Assembly (NCBI RefSeq): GCF_900323885.1
Contig: NZ_OOHJ01000006.1
Location: 806,001 to 870,000, forward strand
DNA from: [Actinomadura] parvosata subsp. kistnae
Lineage (GTDB): Bacteria > Actinomycetota > Actinomycetes > Streptosporangiales > Streptosporangiaceae
DNA length: 64,000 nt
Direction of reading: 5' to 3'
Shown here: positions 57,934 through 64,000 of the stretch, in pieces
How positions within the stretch are numbered: position 1 is the first letter of the stretch
Layout: the number at the start of each line of letters is the position of its first letter
Notes under the pieces: model-generated
Databases searched by the model: none
What the model was told of the DNA's origin: nothing
The model's input: the letters and a program-made list of their open reading frames with translations, nothing else
Program-made: the position numbers and the translations under genes

Positions 57934-58815
57934 TCAGCGGCTGATCCGGCGGGGGGCCGCCAGCGCGAGGAGCTTGTCCGGGTTGCGGATGGCGTAGAAC
58001 TGGGTGATCTTCCCGTCGGCGACGTCGGCCAGGAAGACGCCCTCCAGGCGCTCGCCGTTGTAGGCGGCGAGCGCGGGCGTGTTGTTGCAGTTCACGCGCT
58101 CGATGCGCAGGTCCGGCCGGAAGATGCCCAGGATGAGCGCGGCCACCTTCTCCGCGCCGACCACGGGCCGGCGCACCGTGATCACCTTGCCGCCGCCGTC
58201 GGCGGTCCAGGTGACGTCCGGCGCGAGCAGCGACAGCAGTCCCTCCATGTCGCCGGTGGTCACCGCGGCCATGAACCGCTCGGTGACCCGGGCGGTCCTG
58301 GCGGGGCCCGCGGGGTGGAAGCGCTTGCGCCGCGCCCGCACGTGCTCACGGGCGCGGTGCGCCACCTGGCGCACCGTCGCGGCCGACTTGCCCACCGCCG
58401 GCGCGATCTCGTCGTAGTCGAAGCCGAACACCTCACGCAGGACGAACACCGCTCGCTCGTCGGGAGTGAGCGTTTCGAGCACCACGAGCATCGCCATCGA
58501 CACCGACTCGGCGAGCACCAGGTCCTCGGAGGCGTCGTGCTCGTCGAGCAGCAGCGGCTCCGGCAGCCACACGCCGACGTAGTCCTCGCGGCGGCGGGCG
58601 CCGGCCCGCAACGCGTTGAGCGCCTGCCGGGTCACCAGCCGCGCCAGGTAGGCCTTGGTGTCACGGACCGTCGCCAGGTCCACCTCCGCCCACCGCAGGT
58701 AGCTGTCCTGGAGCACGTCGTCGGATTCCGTCGCCGAGCCGAGGATCTCGTAGGCGATCGCGAACAGCAGCGGCCGCAACAGGGTGAACCGTTCGGCGTG
58801 CTCGTCGGTGCTCAT
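57934..58815 (-). CDS. sigJ: SigJ-type RNA polymerase sigma factor with SnoaL domain
   Basis: A 293-residue sigma factor. Region 2 is LRPLLFAIAYEILGSATESDDVLQDSYLRWAEVDL and region 4 is LTPDERAVFVLREVFGFDYDEIAPAVGKSAATVRQVAHRAREHVRARR. The C-terminal ~100 residues (FMAAVTTGDMEGLLSLLAPDVTWTADGGGKV ... ITQFYAIRNPDKL) are the NTF2/SnoaL domain typical of SigJ/ECF41, which controls its activity in place of an anti-sigma factor. The flavoprotein upstream overlaps it by 4 bp, the common SigJ partner. It responds to oxidative or carbon stress in relatives. Confidence 0.92.
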   Translation of the reverse strand: MSTDEHAERFTLLRPLLFAIAYEILGSATESDDVLQDSYLRWAEVDLATVRDTKAYLARLVTRQALNALRAGARRREDYVGVWLPEPLLLDEHDASEDLVLAESVSMAMLVVLETLTPDERAVFVLREVFGFDYDEIAPAVGKSAATVRQVAHRAREHVRARRKRFHPAGPARTARVTERFMAAVTTGDMEGLLSLLAPDVTWTADGGGKVITVRRPVVGAEKVAALILGIFRPDLRIERVNCNNTPALAAYNGERLEGVFLADVADGKITQFYAIRNPDKLLALAAPRRISR

Positions 58816-59981
58816 GCCGGCGCCGCCATCCGCTCGGCCCGCGGCCCGCTCTTCTGCCAGACGACGGACCCTGGGCTGCGGGCCTCCAGGGCGATTCCCG
58901 TCACTGCCTTCTTGCAGAACTCCTCCTTGATCTCGGCGGCCTGCCGCCCGTCGATGCAGGTGTCCAGGGGGGTGTCGTCCGGGCGGGCGGGCTGCATCGT
59001 GGCGGCGTGCCGGCCCAGGCTGATGATCGACCCCTTGAAGGCCTGGTCGATCACCGCCGGTTCGGTGCCCGCGATGCGGCTCAGCACGGTGTCGGCGGCC
59101 TGCACCCCGAGCGGTACGGCGGCCTGGCAGCTCATCCGCAGTGGCCGGCCCGACGGTGAGGCGGCGTCGCCCGCCGCGACGATGCGGTCGTCGTCGAGGC
59201 TGAGGAGCGTCTCGTCGGTGAGGAGGCGGCCGAGCGCGTCGACGCGCAGCCCGCTGGCCGCCGCCAGGGCGGGCACGCCGAAGCCGGCCGTCCAGATGGT
59301 GAGGTCGCTGCGCCGTAGCGCCGCGTCGGTGAGGACGACGGCGTCCTGCCGGACCTCGGCCACCGCGGTGCCCTCCAGCACGGTGACGCCGTGCTCGGTC
59401 AGCCAGGTCATGATCGATCGGCGGCCGGCGGTGCTGAGTGACGGAGCCAGGGTCGCGCCGCAGACCAGCGTGACCGTGCGTCCTTGCTCGGCGAGCTCCG
59501 CCGCGGTCTCGATGCCGGTCAGCCCGCCGCCGACCACGGTGACCTCGGCGTCGGCGGGCAGCTCCGCGAGCCGGTCGCGCAGCCGCTGGGCGGCCTCGAA
59601 CTCGGCGAGGGAGCAGGCGAACTCGGCCGCGCCCGGCACCGAGGAGGGGATGGCGCCGGTGCTGCCGACCGCGTAGATGACGTAGTCGTAGTCGAGTGCC
59701 CGGCCGGAGGCCAGCTCCACGGTGCGGGAGGTGGTGTCGATGCGGGTGGCGTCGTCGACCACCAGCCGGATGCCGTCGCCGAGCAGCGTGCCGTAGTCGC
59801 GGCAGGCGTCGTAGCCGCCGGCCACGAACTGGTGCAGCCGGATCCGCTCGACGAACTTCGGGCGGGAGTTGACGAGAGTGATGTCGACGTCGGTGCGCGA
59901 ACGGAGGTGGTTGGCCGCGACCGTTCCCGCGTAGCCGCCGCCGATGACCACGATCTTGTGCAGGGTGCCGTGTTCAGTCAT
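58812..59981 (-). CDS. NAD(P)/FAD-dependent oxidoreductase, NDH-2-like
   Basis: A 389-residue two-dinucleotide-domain flavoprotein from ATG 59981. The first domain has KIVVIGGGYAGTVAANHL and the second TVVGGGLTGIETAAELAEQG; the FAD closing segment is IVAAGDAASP. It resembles type II NADH dehydrogenases and related disulfide-less reductases, though the C-terminal membrane helix is short or missing. It overlaps sigJ by 4 bp, so the two form the standard SigJ-oxidoreductase operon; it is probably the sigma-factor target or cognate. A TetR gene lies upstream on the same strand. Confidence 0.9.
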   Translation of the reverse strand: MTEHGTLHKIVVIGGGYAGTVAANHLRSRTDVDITLVNSRPKFVERIRLHQFVAGGYDACRDYGTLLGDGIRLVVDDATRIDTTSRTVELASGRALDYDYVIYAVGSTGAIPSSVPGAAEFACSLAEFEAAQRLRDRLAELPADAEVTVVGGGLTGIETAAELAEQGRTVTLVCGATLAPSLSTAGRRSIMTWLTEHGVTVLEGTAVAEVRQDAVVLTDAALRRSDLTIWTAGFGVPALAAASGLRVDALGRLLTDETLLSLDDDRIVAAGDAASPSGRPLRMSCQAAVPLGVQAADTVLSRIAGTEPAVIDQAFKGSIISLGRHAATMQPARPDDTPLDTCIDGRQAAEIKEEFCKKAVTGIALEARSPGSVVWQKSGPRAERMAAPA

Positions 59982-60050
59982 GCCCTCAAGACACCGCGCG
60001 TTCCTGCGGAGTGACACGACGTGGCGCACATCACACGGGGCCCTTGCGTT

Positions 60051-60650
60051 TCAGGCGCGCAGGCCGTCGATGAGGGCGTCGACGGCGGCGAGGGCGGCGG
60101 CGGTGTCGAGGCCCGCGCGGGCGACCAGCGACAGGCCCTGGGTGGTGAACAGCAGCAGCCGCGCCTGCGCCTCGGGGGCGGCGGCGCGGGTGACCTCGCC
60201 GTCGGCCTGCGCGCGCCGCAGCGCGCCGGCGACGATCTCGACGAAACGCTCGTGCGAGCGGGTCACGATCCGGCGGGCCTCGTCGTCCTGCGGGACGAGC
60301 TCGGCGCTGGTGTTGCCGATCATGCAGCCTTGCGGGACGCCGAGGTCGGAGGCGTACTCGTGCGCCCGGACGGGGTGGGTGAGCACCTCGCGCAGCGCCG
60401 GCAGCACCGGCCCGGCCTCCAGCGCCTCCCGCAGCCGGCGCTCGTAGGTGTCCCAGTACAGCTGGACCGCGGTGAGGTAGAACTGGCGCTTGTCGCCGAA
60501 GGCGCCGTACAGGCTGCCGCGTTCCAGGGCGAGCGCGTCGACGAGGTCCTGGACGGAGGTCGCTCCGTAGCCCCGTGACCAGAACAGCAGCAGCGCGCGC
60601 TCCAGGGCGTGGTCCTTGTCGAAGGCGCGGGGGCGCCCGGTGCGTGCCAT
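60051..60650 (-). CDS. TetR/AcrR family transcriptional regulator
   Basis: A 199-residue TetR protein with the ARTGRPRAFDKDHALERALLLFWSRGYGATSVQDLVDALALERGSLYGAFGDKRQFYLTAVQLY start, typical of the TetR group with a Cys pair-like GCMIGNTSAEL in its C-terminal domain. It diverges from an SDR gene; twin operator boxes lie in the spacer. It is probably a repressor of the two SDR genes. The upstream end is only 69 bp from the oxidoreductase start. Confidence 0.92.
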   Translation of the reverse strand: MARTGRPRAFDKDHALERALLLFWSRGYGATSVQDLVDALALERGSLYGAFGDKRQFYLTAVQLYWDTYERRLREALEAGPVLPALREVLTHPVRAHEYASDLGVPQGCMIGNTSAELVPQDDEARRIVTRSHERFVEIVAGALRRAQADGEVTRAAAPEAQARLLLFTTQGLSLVARAGLDTAAALAAVDALIDGLRA

Positions 60651-60663
60651 GTGCCCAGGTTAC

Positions 60664-60733
60664 GACTTTTTGACCGGCTGCACAAAACCCCGTACGGTGA
60701 GGACCGCACGACTTCTTGAACGAATGCACAGAA
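60664..60733. promoter_or_regulatory. Twin 24-bp operator copies before the SDR genes
   Basis: GACTTTTTGACCGG followed by CTGCACAAAA (60664-60687) and GACTTCTTGAACGAATGCAC followed by AGAA (60710-60733) match at 19 of 24 positions. Each has imperfect ACTT(Y)T/(A)GAAGT symmetry. Spacing is 46 bp. They fill the gap between the divergent TetR and SDR starts. Confidence 0.75.
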
Positions 60734-60777
60734 GTCGGCCGGCGCGAGCGTGCCGGCCGGCGAGAGGCAGGACCACC

Positions 60778-61518
60778 ATGACCTTCACCGGAAAGACGGC
60801 GCTGATCACCGGCTCGGGCGCCATCGGCGGGCTCGGGCACGCGACGGCCAGGATCCTCGCCGCCGGCGGCGCGGACGTGATCATCACCGGCACCGACCCG
60901 GACCGCGGCGCCCAGGTCGTGGCGGACGTGCGGGAGAGCGCGACCGGCACCGTCCGCTTCGTCCCCGCCGACCTGGCCGACCCCCAGGCCGTGCAGCGGC
61001 TGGCCGACGACGCCGGGGCGGTGGACATCCTCGTCAACAACGCCGGCGTCGTCCCGTTCGGCACGACCCCCGACCAGGACCTCGCCGCCTACGACGCCGC
61101 CTTCGCGGTCAACGTGCGCGCGCCGTTCCTCCTGGTCGCCCGGCTCGCGCCGAAGATGGCCGCGGCCGGCGGCGGCAGCATCGTCAACGTCAGCTCCACC
61201 GCCGCCCGCCTGGGCCTGGCGCCGATGGCGGTCTACGGCGCCACCAAGGCCGCGCTGGAGTCGCTGACCCGCACCTGGGCGGCCGAGTTCGCCGCCGCGA
61301 ACGTGCGCGTCAACGCCGTGGCGCCCGGCCCGATGACCACCTCCAAGGTGGTGGCGGCCATGGGCCCGGACGTCGGCGGCATGGGCCTGACCACCGCGCT
61401 GCGGCGCGCCGGCGACCCGGCCGAGGTCGCCCACGTGATCGCCTTCCTCGCCGGCGACCAGGCCAGCTACATGACCGGCGCCGTCGTGGCCGCCGACGGC
61501 GGCCGCACCGCCATCTGA
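60778..61518 (+). CDS. SDR family oxidoreductase
   Basis: A 246-residue classical SDR. The cofactor motif TGSGAIGGLGHA has an inserted Ala-Ile (longer than TGxxxGxG), the NNAGVVPFG block, catalytic Ser in VNVSSTAARLG, and the YGATK (Tyr/Lys) pair are present. The C-terminus YMTGAVVAADGGRTAI is typical. NAD(P)-dependent oxidoreductase, substrate unknown. It is transcribed with a second SDR 40 bp downstream and diverges from its TetR regulator. Confidence 0.9.
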   Translation: MTFTGKTALITGSGAIGGLGHATARILAAGGADVIITGTDPDRGAQVVADVRESATGTVRFVPADLADPQAVQRLADDAGAVDILVNNAGVVPFGTTPDQDLAAYDAAFAVNVRAPFLLVARLAPKMAAAGGGSIVNVSSTAARLGLAPMAVYGATKAALESLTRTWAAEFAAANVRVNAVAPGPMTTSKVVAAMGPDVGGMGLTTALRRAGDPAEVAHVIAFLAGDQASYMTGAVVAADGGRTAI

Positions 61519-61520
61519 CC

Positions 61521-61551
61521 GCCCGCTTTGAGGATTCGCCCGCTTTGAGGA
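61521..61551. repeat. Two 14-bp direct repeats between SDR genes
   Basis: GCCCGCTTTGAGGA occurs at 61521-61534 and 61538-61551; the second carries the GAGGA ribosome-binding site of the downstream SDR gene. It may be a simple slippage duplication that supplied two Shine-Dalgarno sequences. Confidence 0.85.
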
Positions 61552-61558
61552 GACTGAC

Positions 61559-62308
61559 ATGGGACGACTTGACGGCAAGTACGCACTGATCACCGGAGGG
61601 ACGAGCGGCATCGGCTTCGAGACCGCCCGCGAGTTCCTCGCCGAGGGAGCGGCCGTCGCGATCACCGGCCGCTCCCGTGAACGGCTGGACGAGGCCGCCC
61701 GCCGGCTGGACGGCCGGGTGCTGACCGTCCTGTCCGACGCCGGCGACGTGCCCGGCCAGGCGGCACTCGCGCAGCGGCTGCGGCAGGAGTGGCCGCGGCT
61801 CGACATCGTGATGAGCAACGCCGCCGACACCACCCACCTGCCGATCGAGTCCTGGACCGAGGAGGCGTTCGACCGGCTCCTCGCCACCAACCTCAAAGGA
61901 CCGTTCTTCCTGGTCAAGGCGCTGCTGCCGCTGCTGTCGCGGCAGGCGTCCGTCATCGTCGTCGGCTCCGTGTCCGCCTTCATCGGCCACGAGAACGCCG
62001 CCGTCTACGGCGCCGCCAAGGCCGGGCTACTGTCGCTGGCGCGCGGGCTGACCTACGAGCTGAAGGAGCGGGGCGTCCGCGTCAACGGCCTGAGCCCCGG
62101 CCCCACCCTCACCGACACCTTCGCCGCGCTCGGCCCCGAACGGCAGGCCGCCCTCTACGACGAGCTGCGCCGCACCGTGCCCCTGCACCGCATCGGCACC
62201 GCCACCGAGCTGGCGAAGGCGGCCGTCTACCTCGCCTCCGACGAGTCCGCCTACACCGCCGGCACCGTCCTGCGCGTCGACGGCGGCATCGGCGCACTCG
62301 CCTACTGA
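61559..62308 (+). CDS. SDR family oxidoreductase
   Basis: A 249-residue classical SDR: TGGTSGIGFETA cofactor motif, a variant SNAADTTHL in place of NNAG, VIVVGSVSAFIG with the catalytic Ser, and YGAAKAGLL with Tyr/Lys. The C-terminus YTAGTVLRVDGGIGALAY is typical. Its ATG follows GAGGAGACTGAC. It forms an operon with the preceding SDR, and both are likely repressed by the divergent TetR protein. The substrate is unknown. Confidence 0.92.
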   Translation: MGRLDGKYALITGGTSGIGFETAREFLAEGAAVAITGRSRERLDEAARRLDGRVLTVLSDAGDVPGQAALAQRLRQEWPRLDIVMSNAADTTHLPIESWTEEAFDRLLATNLKGPFFLVKALLPLLSRQASVIVVGSVSAFIGHENAAVYGAAKAGLLSLARGLTYELKERGVRVNGLSPGPTLTDTFAALGPERQAALYDELRRTVPLHRIGTATELAKAAVYLASDESAYTAGTVLRVDGGIGALAY

Positions 62309-62338
62309 CCCGCCGGATGATCGTCTAGGGTGTGCGGC

Positions 62339-62881
62339 GTGAGCGACACACCCGACGATCTCGCCCTGCCCGCCGCCCTCGCCGAAGTGGCCGAGATCGG
62401 CTTCACCTACGAGTGGGACGAGGACAGCGACGAAGCCGTCGGCTGCGACTTCGAGCTGTACCCCCGCCTGGAGGAGCCGAGCCGCACCGCGTGGTGGCTG
62501 CGCCTGTGGACGGGCAACCCGGAGGCCGACGGCAGCCGGTTCCGCTTCTTCGGCACGACCGGCGCGGGCGACTACACCGGCTTCTGGCTGATCCGGCCCG
62601 GCACGCCGCTCACCGGCCAGCCCGTCGTCCATCTGGGCTCCGAGGGCGACCGGGGCGTGATCGCCCGGGATCTCGGCGACCTGCTGTGGCTGTTCGCCGC
62701 CGGCCTCGGCCCCGGCGAGGCCTTCGACGACCCCGCCCGCCCCGCCGAGCCGAACGACGGCTTCCGCGCGATCGCCGAACGCCACGCCCCGGGCCGCCGC
62801 CGCGATCCGGCGCGGATCGTGGCGGACGCTCGGGCGGAGTTCCCCGGGTTCTCCGGGCTCATCGACGCGATGTGCCGCTGA
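62339..62881 (+). CDS. Hypothetical protein, SMI1/KNR4 (SUKH)-like
   Basis: A 180-residue acidic protein from GTG 62339. The block FGTTGAGDYTGFWLIRPGTPLTGQPVVHLGSEGDRGVIARDLGDLLWLFAAGLGP resembles the SUKH fold of SMI1/KNR4 proteins (the GGDGxxY/F-like core and LxxFL helix), which act as immunity proteins against secreted toxins or as general partners. No toxin gene is adjacent, so the immunity role is only a possibility. A GTG at 62330 is an alternative start. Confidence 0.6.
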   Translation: MSDTPDDLALPAALAEVAEIGFTYEWDEDSDEAVGCDFELYPRLEEPSRTAWWLRLWTGNPEADGSRFRFFGTTGAGDYTGFWLIRPGTPLTGQPVVHLGSEGDRGVIARDLGDLLWLFAAGLGPGEAFDDPARPAEPNDGFRAIAERHAPGRRRDPARIVADARAEFPGFSGLIDAMCR

Positions 62882-62976
62882 TCAAGGCCCGTCAGCCCCC
62901 GGGCTCGGGGTGTGGGCGGCGTGGTGACCGCCACCGACGCCGCCGCCGGACACCTGCGGCCGGCCCAGGGGTGGGG

Positions 62977-63684
62977 TCAGCGTGTGGTGGTCAGGTCGTG
63001 GGCGGGGTGGTGGTGGCGGGCGACGGCGGCGGCGAACGCGGAGATCACCGGGTGCGGCCGCGTCCCGTCGCCGGCCAGTTCCGGCTGGAACAGGGTGGCC
63101 AGGAAGAACGGGTGCCCCGGCAGCTCGGCCACCCGGGCCGTCCCGTCGTCGGCGTGGCCGGAGAACACCATGCCGTGCGCGGCCAGCGTCTGCCGGTAGT
63201 CCTCGTTGAGGCCGTAGGAGCAGATGTAGGACTCCATCGTCGTGGGCGCGCCGACGATCTGCTCGATGCGCGTGCCGGGCACCAGCCGTACCAGACCCTC
63301 GTGGCCGGCCAGCGAGCACGCCAGCGGCGTCATCACGAAGTCCCCGGCGCCCGGGTCGTTCTCGGCGTGCGCGACGCGCAGCCCGCACACCTCGCGCGCG
63401 AACTCCAGCAGCATGTGCTGGAAGCCCGCGCACGTGCCCAGGAACGGGATGCCGCGCTCGCGCGCCACCCGCACGGCCCGCACCGCGCCCGCCTCGTCCT
63501 GGTACGGGCTGCCGGGCACCAGCCAGATCCCGTCGAACCCCTCGATGCCGCTGACGTCGGTGGTGGGCAGCCAGTACGGGTCGAGCGCGATCCCGTCGCG
63601 CTCGCGCAGCGCCCGCATGAGCTGCGGGATCCGGGCGTGGGAGCGGACACCGGGGGAGCGGTCCCCCACAAGAGCGATTCTCAT
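62977..63684 (-). CDS. CTP-synthase C-terminal-like glutamine amidotransferase-fold protein
   Basis: A 235-residue protein from ATG 63684. The class I GATase core is present: LVPGSPYQDEAGAV, the nucleophile Cys85 in FLGTCAGFQHMLLEF, and the His/Glu-like region near LATLFQPELAG, where the usual HPEF is degenerate. It matches the proteins annotated as CTP-synthase C-terminal-region related, which lack the synthetase domain. It may hydrolyse an amide or gamma-glutamyl bond. It diverges from a LysR gene, so LysR control is likely. Confidence 0.87.
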   Translation of the reverse strand: MRIALVGDRSPGVRSHARIPQLMRALRERDGIALDPYWLPTTDVSGIEGFDGIWLVPGSPYQDEAGAVRAVRVARERGIPFLGTCAGFQHMLLEFAREVCGLRVAHAENDPGAGDFVMTPLACSLAGHEGLVRLVPGTRIEQIVGAPTTMESYICSYGLNEDYRQTLAAHGMVFSGHADDGTARVAELPGHPFFLATLFQPELAGDGTRPHPVISAFAAAVARHHHPAHDLTTTR

Positions 63685-63754
63685 GGCACCATCGTGACCG
63701 GCGCCCCCCGTTAAGCGCCAACGATGATTCCTGCACCGACGATAAGCGATGCTG

Positions 63755-64000
63755 ATGGACCCGCACCTGCTGACCACGTTCGTGACCGTCGCCCGGCACG
63801 GCTCGTTCTCCGCCGCCGCCGCGGAGCTCGGCTACACGCAGTCGGCGATCTCCCAGCAGATCGCCGCCCTGGAGGCCGACCTGGGCCTGGCGCTGCTGCG
63901 CCGCCGCCCGGTCGAGCCCACCCCGGCCGGGCGGCGGCTGCTGGAGCACGCGGGGCCGCTGCTGCTGCGCCTGCGCGCGGCCCGCGCCGACGTGCTGCGC
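63755..64000 (+). CDS. LysR family transcriptional regulator (truncated by window end)
   Basis: A partial frame, open at the window edge, gives MDPHLLTTFVTVARHGSFSAAAAELGYTQSAISQQIAALEADLGLALLRRRPVEPTPAGRRLLEHAGPLLL, the classic LysR winged helix (82 residues seen). The start is ATG 63755, or 63749 six bases earlier. It diverges from the GATase-like gene across a ~70-bp gap, the usual place for LysR target sites. The effector domain lies outside the window. Confidence 0.92.
   Translation, partial: MDPHLLTTFVTVARHGSFSAAAAELGYTQSAISQQIAALEADLGLALLRRRPVEPTPAGRRLLEHAGPLLLRLRAARADVLR

Noticed and set aside
56000..57944. Long plus-strand frame opposite the flotillin gene
   Set aside because: Antisense shadow of a gene with clear SPFH and coiled-coil motifs.

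Overview
The window is very GC-rich, gene-dense DNA with many GTG starts, 4-bp ATGA/GTGA gene overlaps, SigJ-type sigma factors, F420-type enzymes and PadR/TetR/MerR regulators. This points to a filamentous actinomycete, most likely a member of the Streptosporangiales (Nonomuraea-like). That placement is inferred from gene content, not from a marker gene. No phage, plasmid origin, CRISPR array or biosynthetic megagene was seen. It reads as a chromosomal arm or accessory region full of one-component regulators, each beside the small enzyme it probably controls.

Layout. 0-10.5 kb: regulator/enzyme pairs (tautomerase-SDR/TetR, broken VOC protein/TetR, alpha/beta hydrolase, GyrI-like protein, TetR, deazaflavin reductase-hemerythrin fusion), a class I tRNA with anticodon AAG, SDR/TetR, MerR, TetR and DUF6204. 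10.5-18.1 kb: ECF sigma factor with a frameshifted membrane partner, a GT-C-like membrane protein, a secreted carboxylesterase, an RpiR regulator divergent from threonine synthase, and a secreted nuclease. 18.1-22.6 kb: a biotin ECF transporter (bioY, bioM, bioN) with an acyl-CoA-ligase-like gene and a thiolase inserted between bioY and bioM. 22.6-26.7 kb: ArsR-SRPBCC-VOC operon, SDR/TetR pair, an NAD(P)-binding protein and two gene remnants. 27-31.3 kb: phytoene-dehydrogenase-like oxidoreductase, PPOX-fold protein, secreted EEP nuclease and a membrane protein. 31.4-34.5 kb: tyrosine-phosphatase remnant, PadR operon, IS5-type transposase remnant, CmtR-like ArsR with a CDF metal exporter. 34.5-38.6 kb: SWIM protein and SNF2 helicase, the helicase N-terminus lying in a separate overlapping frame. 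38.6-41 kb: DedA protein and a NarL-type two-component system. 41-49 kb: LD-carboxypeptidase, RibD-C reductase, DUF3052, a coupled trio ending in a BtrH-like protein, MFS/ArsR, aldo-keto reductase and SRPBCC. 49-53.8 kb: ECF sigma factor, membrane protein, a large PQQ-type propeller protein and an anchored protein. 54-57.8 kb: secreted GH54 arabinofuranosidase and flotillin. 58-64 kb: sigJ with NDH-2-like oxidoreductase, TetR with two SDRs, a SUKH-like protein, a glutamine-amidotransferase-like protein and the start of a LysR gene.

The most notable signals are: (1) two nearly identical MerR-type promoters (19-bp spacer) 39 kb apart, before a GyrI-like gene and a BtrH/DUF4872 gene, whose regulator is not adjacent to either; (2) a coupled operon whose first product ends in an actinobacterial GRIYQA-type motif resembling amyloid or conflict-system tails; (3) the ligase and thiolase inside the biotin transporter operon; (4) the well-formed class I tRNA with a leucine AAG anticodon; (5) at least five single-base frame breaks in G/C runs, which look more like residual assembly indels than gene decay.
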